From: Choristoneura fumiferana
Taxonomy: Eukaryota > Arthropoda > Insecta > Lepidoptera > Tortricidae
Length of the DNA stretch: 64,000 nt
Assembly (NCBI RefSeq): GCF_025370935.1
Contig: NC_133472.1
Location: 42,351,040-42,415,039, forward strand
Direction: 5' to 3'
The position numbers and the translations under genes were made by a program. The notes beneath the pieces are model-generated. The model did no database searches, was not told the DNA's origin, and saw only the letters and a list, made by a program, of their open reading frames with translations. Shown piece after piece: positions 47,001 through 53,042 of this stretch; the stretch's first letter is position 1, and every line of letters starts with the position of its first letter.

Positions 47001-50000
47001 TTCATCTGATACCCCACTTGATAGGTTTGAATAAAAAACATTTTTTGAAAACTTACAACTTGGCAGAAATCCGCCATTTTGATTTTTTAAGAATTAAATG
47101 TACCCAGTGTCACTCGCGTCGTTAAGACGAATCCAATGACGTGTCATTGAGTAGTTACGAGAGGACATAGGAATAGACATACATACATACTTTCATACAT
47201 ACATACGCGTCAAACACATAACCCTCCTTCGCAGTCAAGTAAAAAACAAACTATACGAAGTTTAAAATTAGAACCTTGTATCTAGCCGTCTCACTGACGC
47301 TTATTATTATTTAATACGAAAGTGAGAAGGAACGCTACGTTATGAATATTGATTTTTGAATTTCGTAGTAGCTCCCCATTGCACTCCGCACACTGTATAC
47401 TGCAAACGAACCGCCCAGCCCAGAGAGATGGGCATTTTTAGAATAAATGTTTACTCGAATAAACAATTCGAATAATAGTAGATTGTACAACAAGAGCATA
47501 AAACGAGCCATTTTACCCAAGACCCGATAGACCCGTCGAGGGGAAAATGGGTCGAGTGGTCGATGCTCGAGTTTTACACTCTGCTTTTCACTTCGATGGC
47601 GAGGAAATGAAATAGCAACAGTGGAAACAATTATTCACTTACTATGTACCTTTTTATTGTTCACGCATTACTATTATAATTATTATTTTTTAGTTTTATT
47701 GATCTATTTTAATTGATTTTTAGTTTTATATAAATAAAAAAATATGTAGAAACTTCTTTGTTTGTGGCTGTTTACACCTGATTGCCTTAGTCTTAGACGA
47801 AGATTTTACTTTATGCACTAGAGCATAAAAAGTCGTTTTATGTCGCCTAGATCCAGCATAAACACGAACTTTACGAGCATTAGAAGTGAAATCAATTTTT
47901 TTTTGCGAATAACAATAAACATCACGCCTGTATTCCCAAATGAGGTAGGCAGAGCACACGAACCGTTGCCGCTTCGGAGCCACTTAGCAATTTATTCTCG
48001 AATCATTTACGAGGAATCGTCATTTGAAAAAAAACGTACAACAATATTTACTGCTGTCCTAGATTCAAACCAGGGCCCAGGGGGCGGTCATCCTCCTCCA
48101 TCCCCCTCCAAAATGATTTATTCAGTAAATAGGCCGCAATGGGCACTTTTACACGTCATTTTTTTAAACTACCAGCGCTTTCGGAAAGACCATCATTGCC
48201 AAGAAGAATGCGCCGCAAGAAACTTGGCAGAAAGTCATTTTTTCATAAAAATATAATTACAAATAAAATACTTAAAAACTATATTATAAAATTAAAGAAA
48301 AAAAAAAGAAAAAATAATAATAAAAGAAATACAGGGATCCAGATTCTCCTTTGCTATAAAAATAATACTGTACGTGACGCAACCTTGAGCCCAGGGCGGT
48401 TACGACCCCTTGCATCTAACACTAATTTATTTATTTGTCGTAGGATAGGACTTAGAGAGCCGGGATCCGACCCTGACATGATCAATGTGGGCATAACAAG
48501 TGGGATTCGGACAGAGAATGAAACTATTCTGAAGAACTAACAAAAGTCCACTAATTGTGGTCAAGATAAAACCAAAACAATACGACACTCATTCATTGAA
48601 ATCTTAGAAATGCAACTATCATAACGATTCACAATAACTTAAGGCAAAGCCTAGTTAATAATAAAGAAACGCGTAACAGTTCCTGAGACTGTCGACTCGG
48701 GCCAGACTTCTTTTACAAACTGACTGTTGACGATCGCTTTTCCCGCGTCCAGATCTCAGGCTCTGTCAAGCGCGCCACGCATGGCAACACTGGCGTTTCG
48801 TTAGTGCTATAATGCCAATCCTTAATAAACCACACATGGTAATGACCATACAAGGACCATACTCATAATTCTACGTATTTATTAATACTCATAAATAATA
48901 TCAATGAATGAACAAAACTATCTACTGTTGTTGACCCAGCCCAGGGCCCATAGGGGTCATGACCCTACATGTACTGGTGTACCAAGGGAAACTTTCCAAA
49001 ATTGCGGAATGTTTCATATAGGAAAATTTCGGAAACTTCTCACAATTTTGTATGGGGATTTCATAAAATTTCTTATGTTTATTTCCGAGAACTTTCTCAA
49101 CCTTTTAGAAACTTTCTGCAACTTGCACATTGTAGTCCCTCCGGATCCGCCGTTACCACTGACACCCTGTTACAGCTCCTGTTCTCTGCCTACGCGTGCC
49201 AGTCGTGCAAGGGCCCGGTGGTGTGCGCCGGCGCACGGGCGCAATGCGCGCAGTGCCGGGCGCCCTTCCAACTGGCGAAATCACTCGCCACCATAGAACG
49301 GGCGCACGAGCTACTTCTACAAGGTAATAAACATCAGCCAGACCACACTACAAAACACACGTACAAAATACGCGTTCGTGTAGATTCAACTACATAAACA
49401 CGATGACGTGTACACGCGTCAATGTGTGCGTAAGACACACAGGGCTGACTATCGCAAAACCCTAGTACTATAAGTACTTATATGTAGTATGGCTTAGATA
49501 TGTGCAAATGAATGTAATCGTTAATCTTAGGTACCTATGTATTTAAACCTACTTAAAATGTGTCTGTCTGTGTACTTCAGCATTATTATTTTCAGTTAAA
49601 ATAGATATACGAGTACAAACTTAAACAAATTATTCGTTAGGTAGTTATTTCATGTATTAGTCGCGATAATTTCAGAAATCATTATTTATTTATAAAAGGA
49701 AGTGGGTACCGTTACCATTTCGCAAAATTATTGCTCCCGTACTTAGTGCCGTGCGGCCAACATACATCGCGTTGCTCACCCGACTGGAAAATAAGCCTAG
49801 TGGTCTAGAACTCTGTTTAGTAGCCAATTTAAAGTTCACCAGTCGGGACCCATTACTAAGAGTTTTTGAGCGTCACGATTTAAATGGGTCCCGACTGTTG
49901 AACTTTAAATAAGCTACTAAACAGAGTTCTAGACCACTAGGCTTATTTTCTTCCTTTAAGTTTTGGCAGTCGGGTATTTTTTTTTAATTTAATGTTTTAT

Positions 50001-52984
50001 TTAACACTTTTTTGATATTTATGTGAAAACGGTAGATTAAAAGTATTATAACCCAAATATATTTAGAATGGGCTAATTATTAGCTTTCATTTGATACCCA
50101 TATTGTTACAATACAAAATATATTTTTTCATTCCTTCGCCATATTTTTTTTTGCGGACGCCATATTGAAATATTATATAGCCTATGTCACTCCGACAGTT
50201 ATGACGAATCCAATGATACCTCATATGTTAAAATCCGTCCAGCCGTTTAGGCTGCAGCGAGGACCAAAGAAATGGACATACATACCCACATACATACATA
50301 CATACGCTCGAAAAACATAACCCTCCTTCGGGCAGTCGGGTAAAAATACATACCCCACAACACATCCTTGCACATCTCTGGTGGAACGCAGCCTTAGCTC
50401 CGAGCGGTGTTGATGACGTGTGACGTCCCAAACTAGAGCACGTCCGAACCACCAGAGCACAAGTGTGGCACCATCTCGTCTTTTGCCGTCGTCCATCAGC
50501 ATCCCGCTCGGTTTATTCATTTTATTTTTGTTTTATCGCATTATACAGTGTTTTTTTTTAGTATTCACATATGAAAAGAAACAAAAAATTAGGCGCAGGT
50601 AATTTTTCGTTGCGTTTCGAGTAATTCCGAGCGATTTGGTTCTATCGTTCCACAGAGTGCAGTGTCTGTGGATTGCTCTCTCGTAATGCACTAATAGTAT
50701 AAAATGATATGAATAGTTCGTTCTAGTTCATTGTAAGGAACTAATTATTTTTAGTACAGTCGGTGCCCTAACATAAGTATCCACTTTTTTATGCAACTCG
50801 TATAAAAAAGTGGATAAATAAGTCAGGGTACTGATCGTACATTAGTATCTTATTTCGTAATGATTTTAATTTGAATTTGAAAGCATTCGTTACCTGCAGA
50901 GATAAACTTTCAGCTTTTATAAAATAACGAAGATCTTACTACCGCTTGCTCTTGCTCTATGATTGATCTCTTTCCTGCCAGCGGACCGAGCGTCGTCGAT
51001 AGAGGAGAGATGCGAGCGGACGCACGCGGCGTTCAAACTGAAGCAGCAGGTGTGGCACCGGCACCACAGCTCGCTGCGCGCCGCGGCCGACCGGCTGGCG
51101 CGGCTGTACGCTGACGCAGGTGGGGGCGCGCCACTATCGGCTCTGTGCACGACATCAGCGCCACCTAGCGTCCGCAACTTTTATGGCTCTGATGCTCTGA
51201 CGTTTTGAAATTTCGTCGCGACATTGTGACAAAAATCAAACCTATAACGTACTAATTTATAATACAAAATTACTGTGATACCGTGATTTACTGTGACAAA
51301 AGGTTTGTGAATTCATTTTTGGCCATTAAAATTAAATGAGGTAAGTAAAATTTATTCAAAAAGTGTGTTTTATTTTCGTTATGTCAGGGTTTGTTTATTT
51401 CATGTTTAGTTGTACTTTTGCTGTAAAACGAAAAGATAAAGCTATCTTATTGGTTTCTTTGAATAATAGTAAAATTATATTATTGTTGTCTAAAATTAGG
51501 TAGTCTAGTAGCTATTACGGCTCAAGAGATAGAGCCTCGTGACAGACGGACGGACAGACGGAGTCTCAGTAATAAGGTTCCGTTGACACCCTTTGGGTAC
51601 GGAACCTTGAAAAAACCACCAACTCAACTAAGTATATCAAAAAACTCATCAGTTCTGTTTAGACAGAGAACGCGCTAGTTGCTTTGTGATTTTTAAAACG
51701 TCTGTATCATCTCACCATCATCATCCCAGCCTATTTACGTCCCACTGCTGGGCACAGGCCTCCTCTCAGAATGAGAGGGCTTTGGCCGTAGTTCCCACGC
51801 GGGCCCAGTGCGGATTGGGAACTTGTGTCTATCTGTTTCAGGTGAATTCACGAAAAGCGTCGAGCTTATAAAGCAGAACATACAGAGCCACGAGTACCAG
51901 TTTGGTTCCTTTAGCGTGGAAGTAAGTACCTCTCACGACCAATAGGCGCCGATGGATGCAATATGGCGGCGAAAGCATAACATGGATAAGACTTTCATAT
52001 AATTTTGAGTAAATTTATGCATAAAAATTGTTTACTCAGCAAGTACATATTTTACAAGCTAATTTAAAAGAAATGAGGCCTTTGTTTAGTTTATTTTGTT
52101 TATTAATTCAAAATTAGGTATATTACAACATACTTTATATAAATGTCAAGTTACAAGAATTTATTTTTGTTTAGTTTTTTTTTCCTCTCTTTTCTAAGCA
52201 CCCGTGCAAATTCGGGGCGGGTCGCTAGTACAACATAAAAAACTACCACCACGCAATGTTTGGGAATGTAAAATTGTGAATTTTGCGAGCGAAGCGTAGT
52301 CATGTGCTGGTATTTTATTAAAAAAAACTTGGTCTAATGGCAGGTGGCGCATGAGCTGAGGAAACTATCAGATGTGATGCTGGAGAGGATACTGAATTCG
52401 CCGCAGAATCCTGACTATAGGTGAGGCGTTTAAAATATTCACAGCTCGAATAATAAGTTTGACCCTGTTTACTTCAATCCATTAAAATCGCTCCAGCAGC
52501 GATACAGTGCGGGGTCACAAACCTAACGAGTTGCACGAGATCAAAGTCAAAGTCAAAGTCAAAATATCTTTATTCAATTTAGGCTGCTATTTACTTCGAT
52601 TGAGAGGAAATTAAATAACAACAGTGGAAATAATTGTTCACTTACTAGGTACCTTTTATTGTTAGAGCGAGACCGCGCTTATTACCATTTCATTATACAG
52701 TACCTATTTAAATACGTATCTAAAAACAAATCAAAAATAACAACATATACAGAGATGTACTTATCCATAACCCAATCGATGTTTCCAGAGACTGGTGCCT
52801 CGAAACCCACAAGATATTAAAGAAGGCGGTCCAGCTGACCTCTCTGAACTACGGTTCGTGGGAGCCGCTGGTCCGCCGGCTGCGCGGCCACGAGGCGCTG
52901 GTGGCGGGATTACTGGCAGATAGTCAAGCGCCCGCGCCGGCCAACACCGTACACAGAGACCTGCATTACAACCTCAAGATATAG
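31913..52984 (+). CDS. SMYD4: SMYD4-like SET/MYND-domain lysine methyltransferase (16 exons)
   Basis: The coding sequence joins 31913-32067, 32768-33026, 34981-35161, 37866-38010, 39302-39454, 41523-41654, 42708-42915, 42987-43052, 43558-43684, 44328-44424, 46216-46402, 49176-49323, 50982-51119, 51842-51921, 52344-52420 and 52789-52984: 782 residues, close to the roughly 800 of vertebrate SMYD4. All introns are GT-AG with matching phases. Seen in the protein are a TPR-like helical region (about 84-195), the first SET segment with GRHVV (253-257), a complete MYND zinc finger (286-323), NHSCEPN (498-504), NCYGP (530-534), post-SET cysteines (556, 558, 561) and a helical C-terminus. SMYD proteins transfer methyl groups from S-adenosylmethionine to lysines of histones or other proteins. 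A Drosophila Smyd4 homologue has been linked to muscle development and transcriptional repression. The exact substrate here is unknown. No frameshift or stop interrupts the frame, so the gene appears functional despite transposon-filled introns. Confidence 0.93.
32190..32290. repeat. CCCGGAC-rich fragment in SMYD4 intron 1
   Basis: AAACCCGGACTACAAATGAA and CCCCGGACGCCCTCTAAACT followed by GGGGAAACCCGGACGGATGG look like one end of a hAT-type element. No matching other end was found. Confidence 0.3.
32480..32712 (-). mobile_element. LINE-3'-end or SINE-like repeat in intron 1
   Basis: TTCGACTGGCTGGCAAACAA, GTCTCCTGATGGTAAGAGAT and TGCAACACCAGGGGTATTGC match 37536-37806. This copy has lost the segment between CACCGGCT and TTAGGATTAGCG. 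It ends 55 bases before exon 2. Confidence 0.65.
32768..33026 (+). CDS. SMYD4: SMYD4 coding exon 2 (TPR-like region)
   Basis: Residues 52-138. LLWRQQGNEKFRANHVLDSY and LALANRSAALLRLKRFQ are typical of the SMYD4 N-terminal TPR repeat (helix pair with G-N-x-x-F and A-x-x-N-R-S-A). Acceptor TTTCAG, donor CAG|GTAATA, ends in phase 0. Confidence 0.92.
33107..33215 (+). mobile_element. Half of a TTTCGGGCTA hairpin in intron 2
   Basis: CTCACGTCTTAAATCGAGTT, TAGCTCGACATGTTTCGGGC and GTAGCCCTTCTTC match the left arm of the hairpin at 58934-59150. Confidence 0.6.
33645..33972. mobile_element. Two Helitron-like copies in opposite orientation
   Basis: A diverged - strand copy (about 33645-33815, ending CTACTTCCGCTAATATAATT) is followed directly by a + strand copy (33817-33972). 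The second has CTCCTTCGAAACGGCTTGAA and ends ACGGGCAACAGCTAGT. The second subfamily recurs at 43079-43241. Confidence 0.5.
34310..34705 (+). repeat. Dispersed repeat split by a Helitron-like insertion
   Basis: AACTTTCAAAAATTGCGGAA and CACAATTTTGTATGGGGATT on the left, and ATTTCCGAGAACTTTCTCAA then TTTTGGAAACTT on the right, match 48985-49130, where they are contiguous. The interruption is the element at 34441-34627. Confidence 0.6.
34441..34627 (+). mobile_element. Helitron-like element with (CTGT)n in intron 2
   Basis: CTACTAATATTATAAATGCG begins it and GCGGGCTTAAGCTAGT ends it. A CTGT microsatellite of six units (34471-34494) lies near the start, and CACTGAACCGATTTTGATGA follows. Confidence 0.65.
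34674..34945 (-). mobile_element. RTE-like LINE C-terminus next to exon 3
   Basis: On the - strand the frame contains RTGKRSAGRPEARWTDDLKR and EEPYVQQWTM, the conserved end of RTE-type reverse transcriptases (G-R-P-x-x-R-W-x-D-D and VQQW). It is a fragment of about 80 codons. It ends just upstream of the exon 3 acceptor, so intron 2 finishes in LINE DNA. Confidence 0.7.
34981..35161 (+). CDS. SMYD4: SMYD4 coding exon 3 (TPR-like region, Arg/Ala-rich)
   Basis: Residues 139-198 and one base of 199. ECLSDVSLSLEAGYPREQRH and KLLLRRADCLVELRRRRRAA continue the TPR helices. Very GC-rich. The acceptor TTTTGTCCAG lies about 35 bases downstream of an RTE-like LINE remnant. Donor CAG|GTCAGT. Confidence 0.9.
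35199..35620 (+). mobile_element. TGAGGGCTATCG element, copy 3, in intron 3
   Basis: TGAGGGCTATCGCGAATGAA to ACGATAGCCCTCA, 422 bases, nearly identical to the other copies. It starts 37 bases after the exon 3 donor. An 11-base direct match GAGGGC lies just upstream by chance. Confidence 0.75.
36280..36657 (+). pseudogene. RTE-like LINE C-terminus with premature stop
   Basis: The + strand frame reads MERAMLGVSLRDRIRNTEIR, KICKLKWQ, a stop where tryptophan is expected, AGHIARRTNN, SVGRPPTRWTDDIVRVAGNR and GEAFVQQWTSSD. The 3' end is a (TGA)n tail (36639-36657), typical for RTE elements. One stop codon marks decay. Located in SMYD4 intron 3, same strand. Confidence 0.8.
36660..37530. other. SMYD4 intron 3, unassigned part
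   Basis: No repeat or extra exon recognised in this stretch. Confidence 0.45.
37536..37806 (-). mobile_element. LINE-3'-end or SINE-like repeat, complete, intron 3
   Basis: TTTATTCGACTGGATGGCAA, CACCACCGCCCATAAACATC, CACAACAGTGCAAGCACTGC and GGTGGTAGCAATCCGGGCGG, ending CCTACCACCTGCAAAA. It is the most complete inverted copy of the family seen at 29012, 32480 and 43843. The direct repeat GTAGCAAATTTTGCACGCAA occurs on both sides (about 37502 and 37827), giving an insertion duplication of more than 20 bases typical for LINE-driven retroposition. Confidence 0.7.
37866..38010 (+). CDS. SMYD4: SMYD4 coding exon 4 (acidic linker)
   Basis: Residues 199-246 and two bases of 247. An acidic segment (QEDKEETKEEPLPGLYLGEN) links the TPR part to the SET domain. 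Acceptor ATTTCTCAG, donor AAG|GTACTG. Confidence 0.88.
38042..38180 (+). mobile_element. Helitron-like element, truncated, intron 4
   Basis: CTGACTAATATTATAAATGC, CACGTCTAAACTGCTGAACG and GGATTTAGATGAAATTCGGT match the family. The 3' end is not recognisable. Confidence 0.55.
38505..38700 (+). mobile_element. SINE family B, complete, intron 4
   Basis: GGTGGTGTAGCGGTATAGCA is the A-box-like start and CTGGGTTCGATTCCCAGCGC the B-box-like part. The tail TTTCTGTGCATCTATGTTTC, GGGATGACCGTAAAGGTAAC and AATACAAAAAGGCTAAAAAC follows. It looks tRNA-derived, but no proper cloverleaf end is present. Confidence 0.7.
39302..39454 (+). CDS. SMYD4: SMYD4 coding exon 5 (SET N-part, start of MYND)
   Basis: Residues 247-297 and two bases of 298. 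GRHVVTKEATRRGDVLFSEE is the first SET strand pair that helps bind the cofactor. C286 and C289 are the first MYND zinc ligands. Acceptor TTCATAG, donor GCC|GTGAGT. Confidence 0.92.
39748..39953 (+). mobile_element. Helitron-like element, intron 5
   Basis: TACTAATATTATAAAGCGAG, ATGTCGAAACAGAGCGACGG and GGGAGCAGCGCGCGATAACC, ending CGCGGGCAAAAGCTAATA. The terminal CTAG is mutated. Confidence 0.6.
40212..40590 (+). mobile_element. Helitron-like element with (GTGA)n, intron 5
   Basis: A degenerate start and a GTGA microsatellite (40232-40275) lead to CACGCTGAAACGGCTGGACG and ATTTGGATGAAATTTGGTAT. The end GCGAAGCCGCGAGTAAACGC then TAGT fits the family. The middle (40380-40540) is longer than in other copies. 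Confidence 0.5.
40815..40960 (-). mobile_element. LINE 3' tail, intact, intron 5
   Basis: AGTCAAAGTCAAAATATCTT, AATTTAGGCTACAACAAGCA, CTACCACCGGTTCGGAAAAA and GAAGAATCCGGCAAGAAACT. This uninterrupted copy is the reference for the empty site at 24190-24700. Confidence 0.65.
41523..41654 (+). CDS. SMYD4: SMYD4 coding exon 6 (MYND zinc finger)
   Basis: Residues 298-341 and two bases of 342. C299, C302, C308, C312, H319 and C323 complete the eight-ligand MYND pattern. GIAHLALR near the end is characteristic of SMYD4. Acceptor GTGCACAG, donor CAG|GTATAG. A TGAGGGCTATCG transposon begins 59 bases after the exon. Confidence 0.93.
41713..42133 (+). mobile_element. TGAGGGCTATCG element, copy 4, in intron 6
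   Basis: TGAAGGCTATCGCGTATGAA to ACGATAGCCCTCA, 421 bases. It begins 59 bases downstream of the exon 6 donor, in gene orientation. Confidence 0.75.
42263..42425 (+). mobile_element. SINE family B, head-truncated, intron 6
   Basis: GGGTTCGATTCCCAGTGCTG (B-box-like) continues into TTTCTGTGCATCTATATTTC, ACGGGATGACCGTAAAAGTA and AATACAAAAAGGTTCCTAAA. The A-box part is missing. Confidence 0.65.
42435..42681 (-). repeat. Dispersed repeat ending 26 bp before exon 7
   Basis: TTTCCTCGCCATCGAAGTGA, AGAGTGTAAAACTCGAGCAT and CGGCTCGTTTTATGCTCTTG then TACAATCTACTATTATT match 47452-47692 in inverted orientation. A third partial copy lies at 52590-52680. The intron end before exon 7 is therefore mostly repeat. 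Confidence 0.65.
42708..42915 (+). CDS. SMYD4: SMYD4 coding exon 7 (SET insert region)
   Basis: Residues 342-411. Contains EQLFRGYERVDSIQIYKADT and NLVTNFDKMNNSDYIQYAL, matching the SMYD4 region between MYND and SET core. Acceptor CCCCTTCCAG, only about 26 bases after a repeat boundary. Donor CTG|GTGAGT, phase 0. Confidence 0.92.
42987..43052 (+). CDS. SMYD4: SMYD4 coding exon 8 (22 codons)
   Basis: Encodes TATMLTLYLENYTEFFSYLP and two more residues (412-433), phase 0 at both ends. It follows a 71-base intron, the shortest in the gene. A microexon like this is easily missed by gene finders; skipping it would keep the frame. Confidence 0.88.
43079..43241 (+). mobile_element. Helitron-like element, intron 8
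   Basis: AATATATAAAATTCTCGTGT, CTCCTCCGAAACGGCTTGAC and GACGAAGCTGCGGGTAACAG then CTAGTAAT match the subfamily at 33817-33972. Confidence 0.6.
43558..43684 (+). CDS. SMYD4: SMYD4 coding exon 9
   Basis: Residues 434-475 and one base of 476. VPYALSGSQLRLAAAGVVLR and GLGQLVCNGHATLSL form the helices before the SET core. Acceptor GTCGCAG, donor ACG|GTAAGC. Confidence 0.9.
43700..44275 (+). mobile_element. LINE 3' end with reverse-transcriptase C-terminus, intron 9
   Basis: The frame before the interruption includes RTCKIWNELPAGVFPSS. After it, YDLGAFKRRVYNFLQGRQRT continues, the conserved C-terminal end of jockey/CR1-type reverse transcriptases. The 3' UTR (GGTGTCTATGGACAGTGGTG) ends in poly(A) (44263-44287). 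The piece is interrupted at 43843-44116 by another repeat. It sits in the gene's orientation, 40 bases before exon 10. Confidence 0.75.
43843..44116 (-). mobile_element. LINE-3'-end or SINE-like repeat inserted in the LINE
   Basis: TTTATTTGACTGGATGGCAA, GATCACCACCGCCCATAGAC and ATGCGTTGCCAACCTAGAGG, ending GGTCCTACCACC, the same family as 37536-37806. GAGT occurs on both sides of the insertion (about 43829 and 44117), consistent with a short target duplication. Confidence 0.75.
44328..44424 (+). CDS. SMYD4: SMYD4 coding exon 10 (SET core NHSCEPN)
   Basis: Residues 476-507 and two bases of 508. IYPSAAMMNHSCEPNIIN holds the NHSC-x-PN motif that forms the cofactor pocket and pseudoknot of SET methyltransferases. 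Donor CAC|GTGAGT. Confidence 0.95.
44865..45213 (+). repeat. Inverted partner of 51131-51480, intron 10
   Basis: AATAAAACACACTTTTTGAA, ACTTACCTCATTTAATTTTA and AATTTCAAAACGTCAGAAC, then GGACGCTAGGTGGCGCTGAT, correspond on the opposite strand to 51131-51480 with few differences. No terminal repeats were recognised. Confidence 0.75.
45645..45895 (+). repeat. Dispersed repeat, intron 10
   Basis: TATCGTTTGCCCGAATTTCA, AATGTATCGTTTTC and TTTATATATTTTATGGCAAA recur in the same order at 55318-55500. Confidence 0.5.
46216..46402 (+). CDS. SMYD4: SMYD4 coding exon 11 (SET C-part, post-SET)
   Basis: Residues 508-570. ELPAGGEVFNCYGP carries the SET C-terminal tyrosine region. QYMFTCACTACRDP carries three post-SET zinc-binding cysteines (556, 558, 561). 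Donor GTG|GTCAGA is weaker than the others. Confidence 0.92.
46433..46617. mobile_element. TIR element GGTAAGCGAT...TTACC, intron 11
   Basis: GGGTAAGCGATATTGGCGAG at the left and ACTCGTCAAGATTGTTTACC at the right are imperfect inverses, with a TTTTTAAACGTTTTCCAAT segment inside. The relative at 58838-59312 carries an insertion. Confidence 0.55.
46618..46904. repeat. Long palindrome of about 287 bp, intron 11
   Basis: AACAATAAATTAAAAATATC then AAAAAACCCGACTGCCTTAA on the left is exactly mirrored at 46863-46903. Further in, AAGCCTAGTGGGCTAGAACT and TAGCTAACTTAAAGTTCAAC are mirrored too, giving arms of more than 115 bases around a loop of about 40. Transcribed with SMYD4 it would fold into a strong hairpin. 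Confidence 0.8.
46648..47240 (+). mobile_element. ACCCGACTGCC element, copy 1, intron 11
   Basis: ACCCGACTGCC at the left and GCAGTCAAGT at the right are imperfect inverse ends. The right half (AATTATTAGCTTTCAT, GACGAATCCAATGA, CATAACCCTCCTTCG) and the inner hairpin also occur in the copy at 49778-50341. CATA microsatellite near 47185. Confidence 0.6.
47283..47378. mobile_element. Right half of a GGGCTACTACGAAATTC MITE
   Basis: CTGACGCTTATTATTATTTA then TTTTTGAATTTCGTAGTAGC matches the right arm. The left arm is missing. Confidence 0.55.
47452..47692 (+). repeat. Inverted partner of 42435-42681, intron 11
   Basis: ATAATAGTAGATTGTACAAC, AGAGCATAAAACGAGCCATT and CTTCGATGGCGAGGAAATGA match 42435-42681 on the opposite strand over about 240 bases. 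Confidence 0.7.
48120..48335 (-). mobile_element. LINE 3' end fragment, intron 11
   Basis: TTCAGTAAATAGGCCGCAAT, GAAGAATGCGCCGCAAGAAA and ATACTTAAAAACTATATTAT are the inverse of 11195-11442. Confidence 0.65.
48336..48980. other. SMYD4 intron 11, unassigned part
   Basis: No repeat or extra exon recognised. Confidence 0.4.
48985..49130 (+). repeat. Dispersed repeat just upstream of exon 12
   Basis: GGAAACTTTCCAAAATTGCG, CACAATTTTGTATGGGGATT and TTTCCGAGAACTTTCTCAAC. This is the uninterrupted counterpart of 34310-34705. It ends about 45 bases before exon 12. Confidence 0.6.
49176..49323 (+). CDS. SMYD4: SMYD4 coding exon 12 (second cysteine cluster)
   Basis: Residues 571-619 and one base of 620. 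Two CxxC pairs (C578/C581 and C594/C597) suggest a further zinc site as in other SMYD4 proteins. The acceptor TGTTACAG lies about 45 bases after a dispersed repeat. Confidence 0.88.
49345..49777 (-). repeat. Second copy of the THAP-carrying repeat, truncated
   Basis: CGTACAAAATACGCGTTCGT, GTGTGCGTAAGACACACAGG and TTTCGCAAAATTATTGCTCC match 28270-28760. The THAP codons themselves are missing, replaced by unrelated bases (49683-49712). The copy stops where the element at 49778 starts. Confidence 0.6.
49778..50341 (+). mobile_element. ACCCGACTG element, copy 2, intron 12
   Basis: ACCCGACTGG at the left and GGCAGTCGGGT at the right are inverse ends. Inside, a hairpin (49787-49949, AATAAGCCTAGTGGTCTAGA and its inverse) corresponds to that at 46682-46842. 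A CATA microsatellite and CCGTCCAGCCGTTTAG lie near the right. Confidence 0.65.
50342..50981. other. SMYD4 intron 12, remaining part
   Basis: Only a small hairpin (about 50778-50816, ATCCACTTTTTTATGCAAC mirrored by AAAAAAGTGGAT) was noticed. Confidence 0.4.
50982..51119 (+). CDS. SMYD4: SMYD4 coding exon 13 (C-terminal helices)
   Basis: Residues 620-665 and one base of 666. IEERCERTHAAFKLKQQVWH and RAAADRLARLYADA read as amphipathic helices. Donor CAG|GTGGGG is followed within 11 bases by a repeat copy. Confidence 0.85.
51131..51480 (-). repeat. Repeat right after exon 13, inverted to 44865-45213
   Basis: TCTGTGCACGACATCAGCGC, CGTTTTGAAATTTCGTCG and AATAAATTTTAC-inverse sequence (GTAAAATTTATTCAAAAAGT) mirror the intron 10 copy. 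It starts 11 bases after the exon 13 boundary. Confidence 0.75.
51534..51615 (-). repeat. GGTTCCG-type repeat fragment, intron 13
   Basis: GTGACAGACGGACGGACAGA and AATAAGGTTCCGTTGACACC then CTTTGGGTACGGAACC are the inverse of the 3602-3800 repeat. Confidence 0.5.
51713..51825 (-). mobile_element. SINE family A fragment before exon 14
   Basis: ATCATCATCCCAGCCTATTT, GGCACAGGCCTCCTCTCAGA and CCAGTGCGGATTGGGAACTT are the SINE tail half. It ends 17 bases before exon 14. Confidence 0.7.
51842..51921 (+). CDS. SMYD4: SMYD4 coding exon 14
   Basis: Residues 666-692. EFTKSVELIKQNIQSHEYQF is helical. Acceptor CTGTTTCAG, donor GAA|GTAAGT. The intron just upstream contains a SINE fragment ending about 17 bases from the acceptor. 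Confidence 0.86.
52344..52420 (+). CDS. SMYD4: SMYD4 coding exon 15
   Basis: Residues 693-717 and two bases of 718. VAHELRKLSDVMLERILNSP is helical. Acceptor AATGGCAG, donor TAG|GTGAGG. Confidence 0.86.
52535..52680. repeat. LINE tail joined to a repeat fragment, intron 15
   Basis: CAAAGTCAAAGTCAAAGTCA and ATCTTTATTCAATTTAGGCT (LINE tail) run directly into TTTACTTCGATTGAGAGGAA and CAACAGTGGAAATAATTGTT. The last two belong to the 47452-47692 repeat. Confidence 0.55.
52789..52984 (+). CDS. SMYD4: SMYD4 coding exon 16 and stop
   Basis: Residues 718-782 ending in the TAG at 52982-52984. Contains DWCLETHKILKKAVQL and SLNYGSWEPLVRRLRGHEAL. A 58-bp minisatellite starts about 58 bases after the stop. 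Confidence 0.9.
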
Positions 52985-53042
52985 GTGTCTTGACCGTTGG
53001 AGAGGCCTGTTGAAGTATACCATTCAAACGTAGTACATATAC

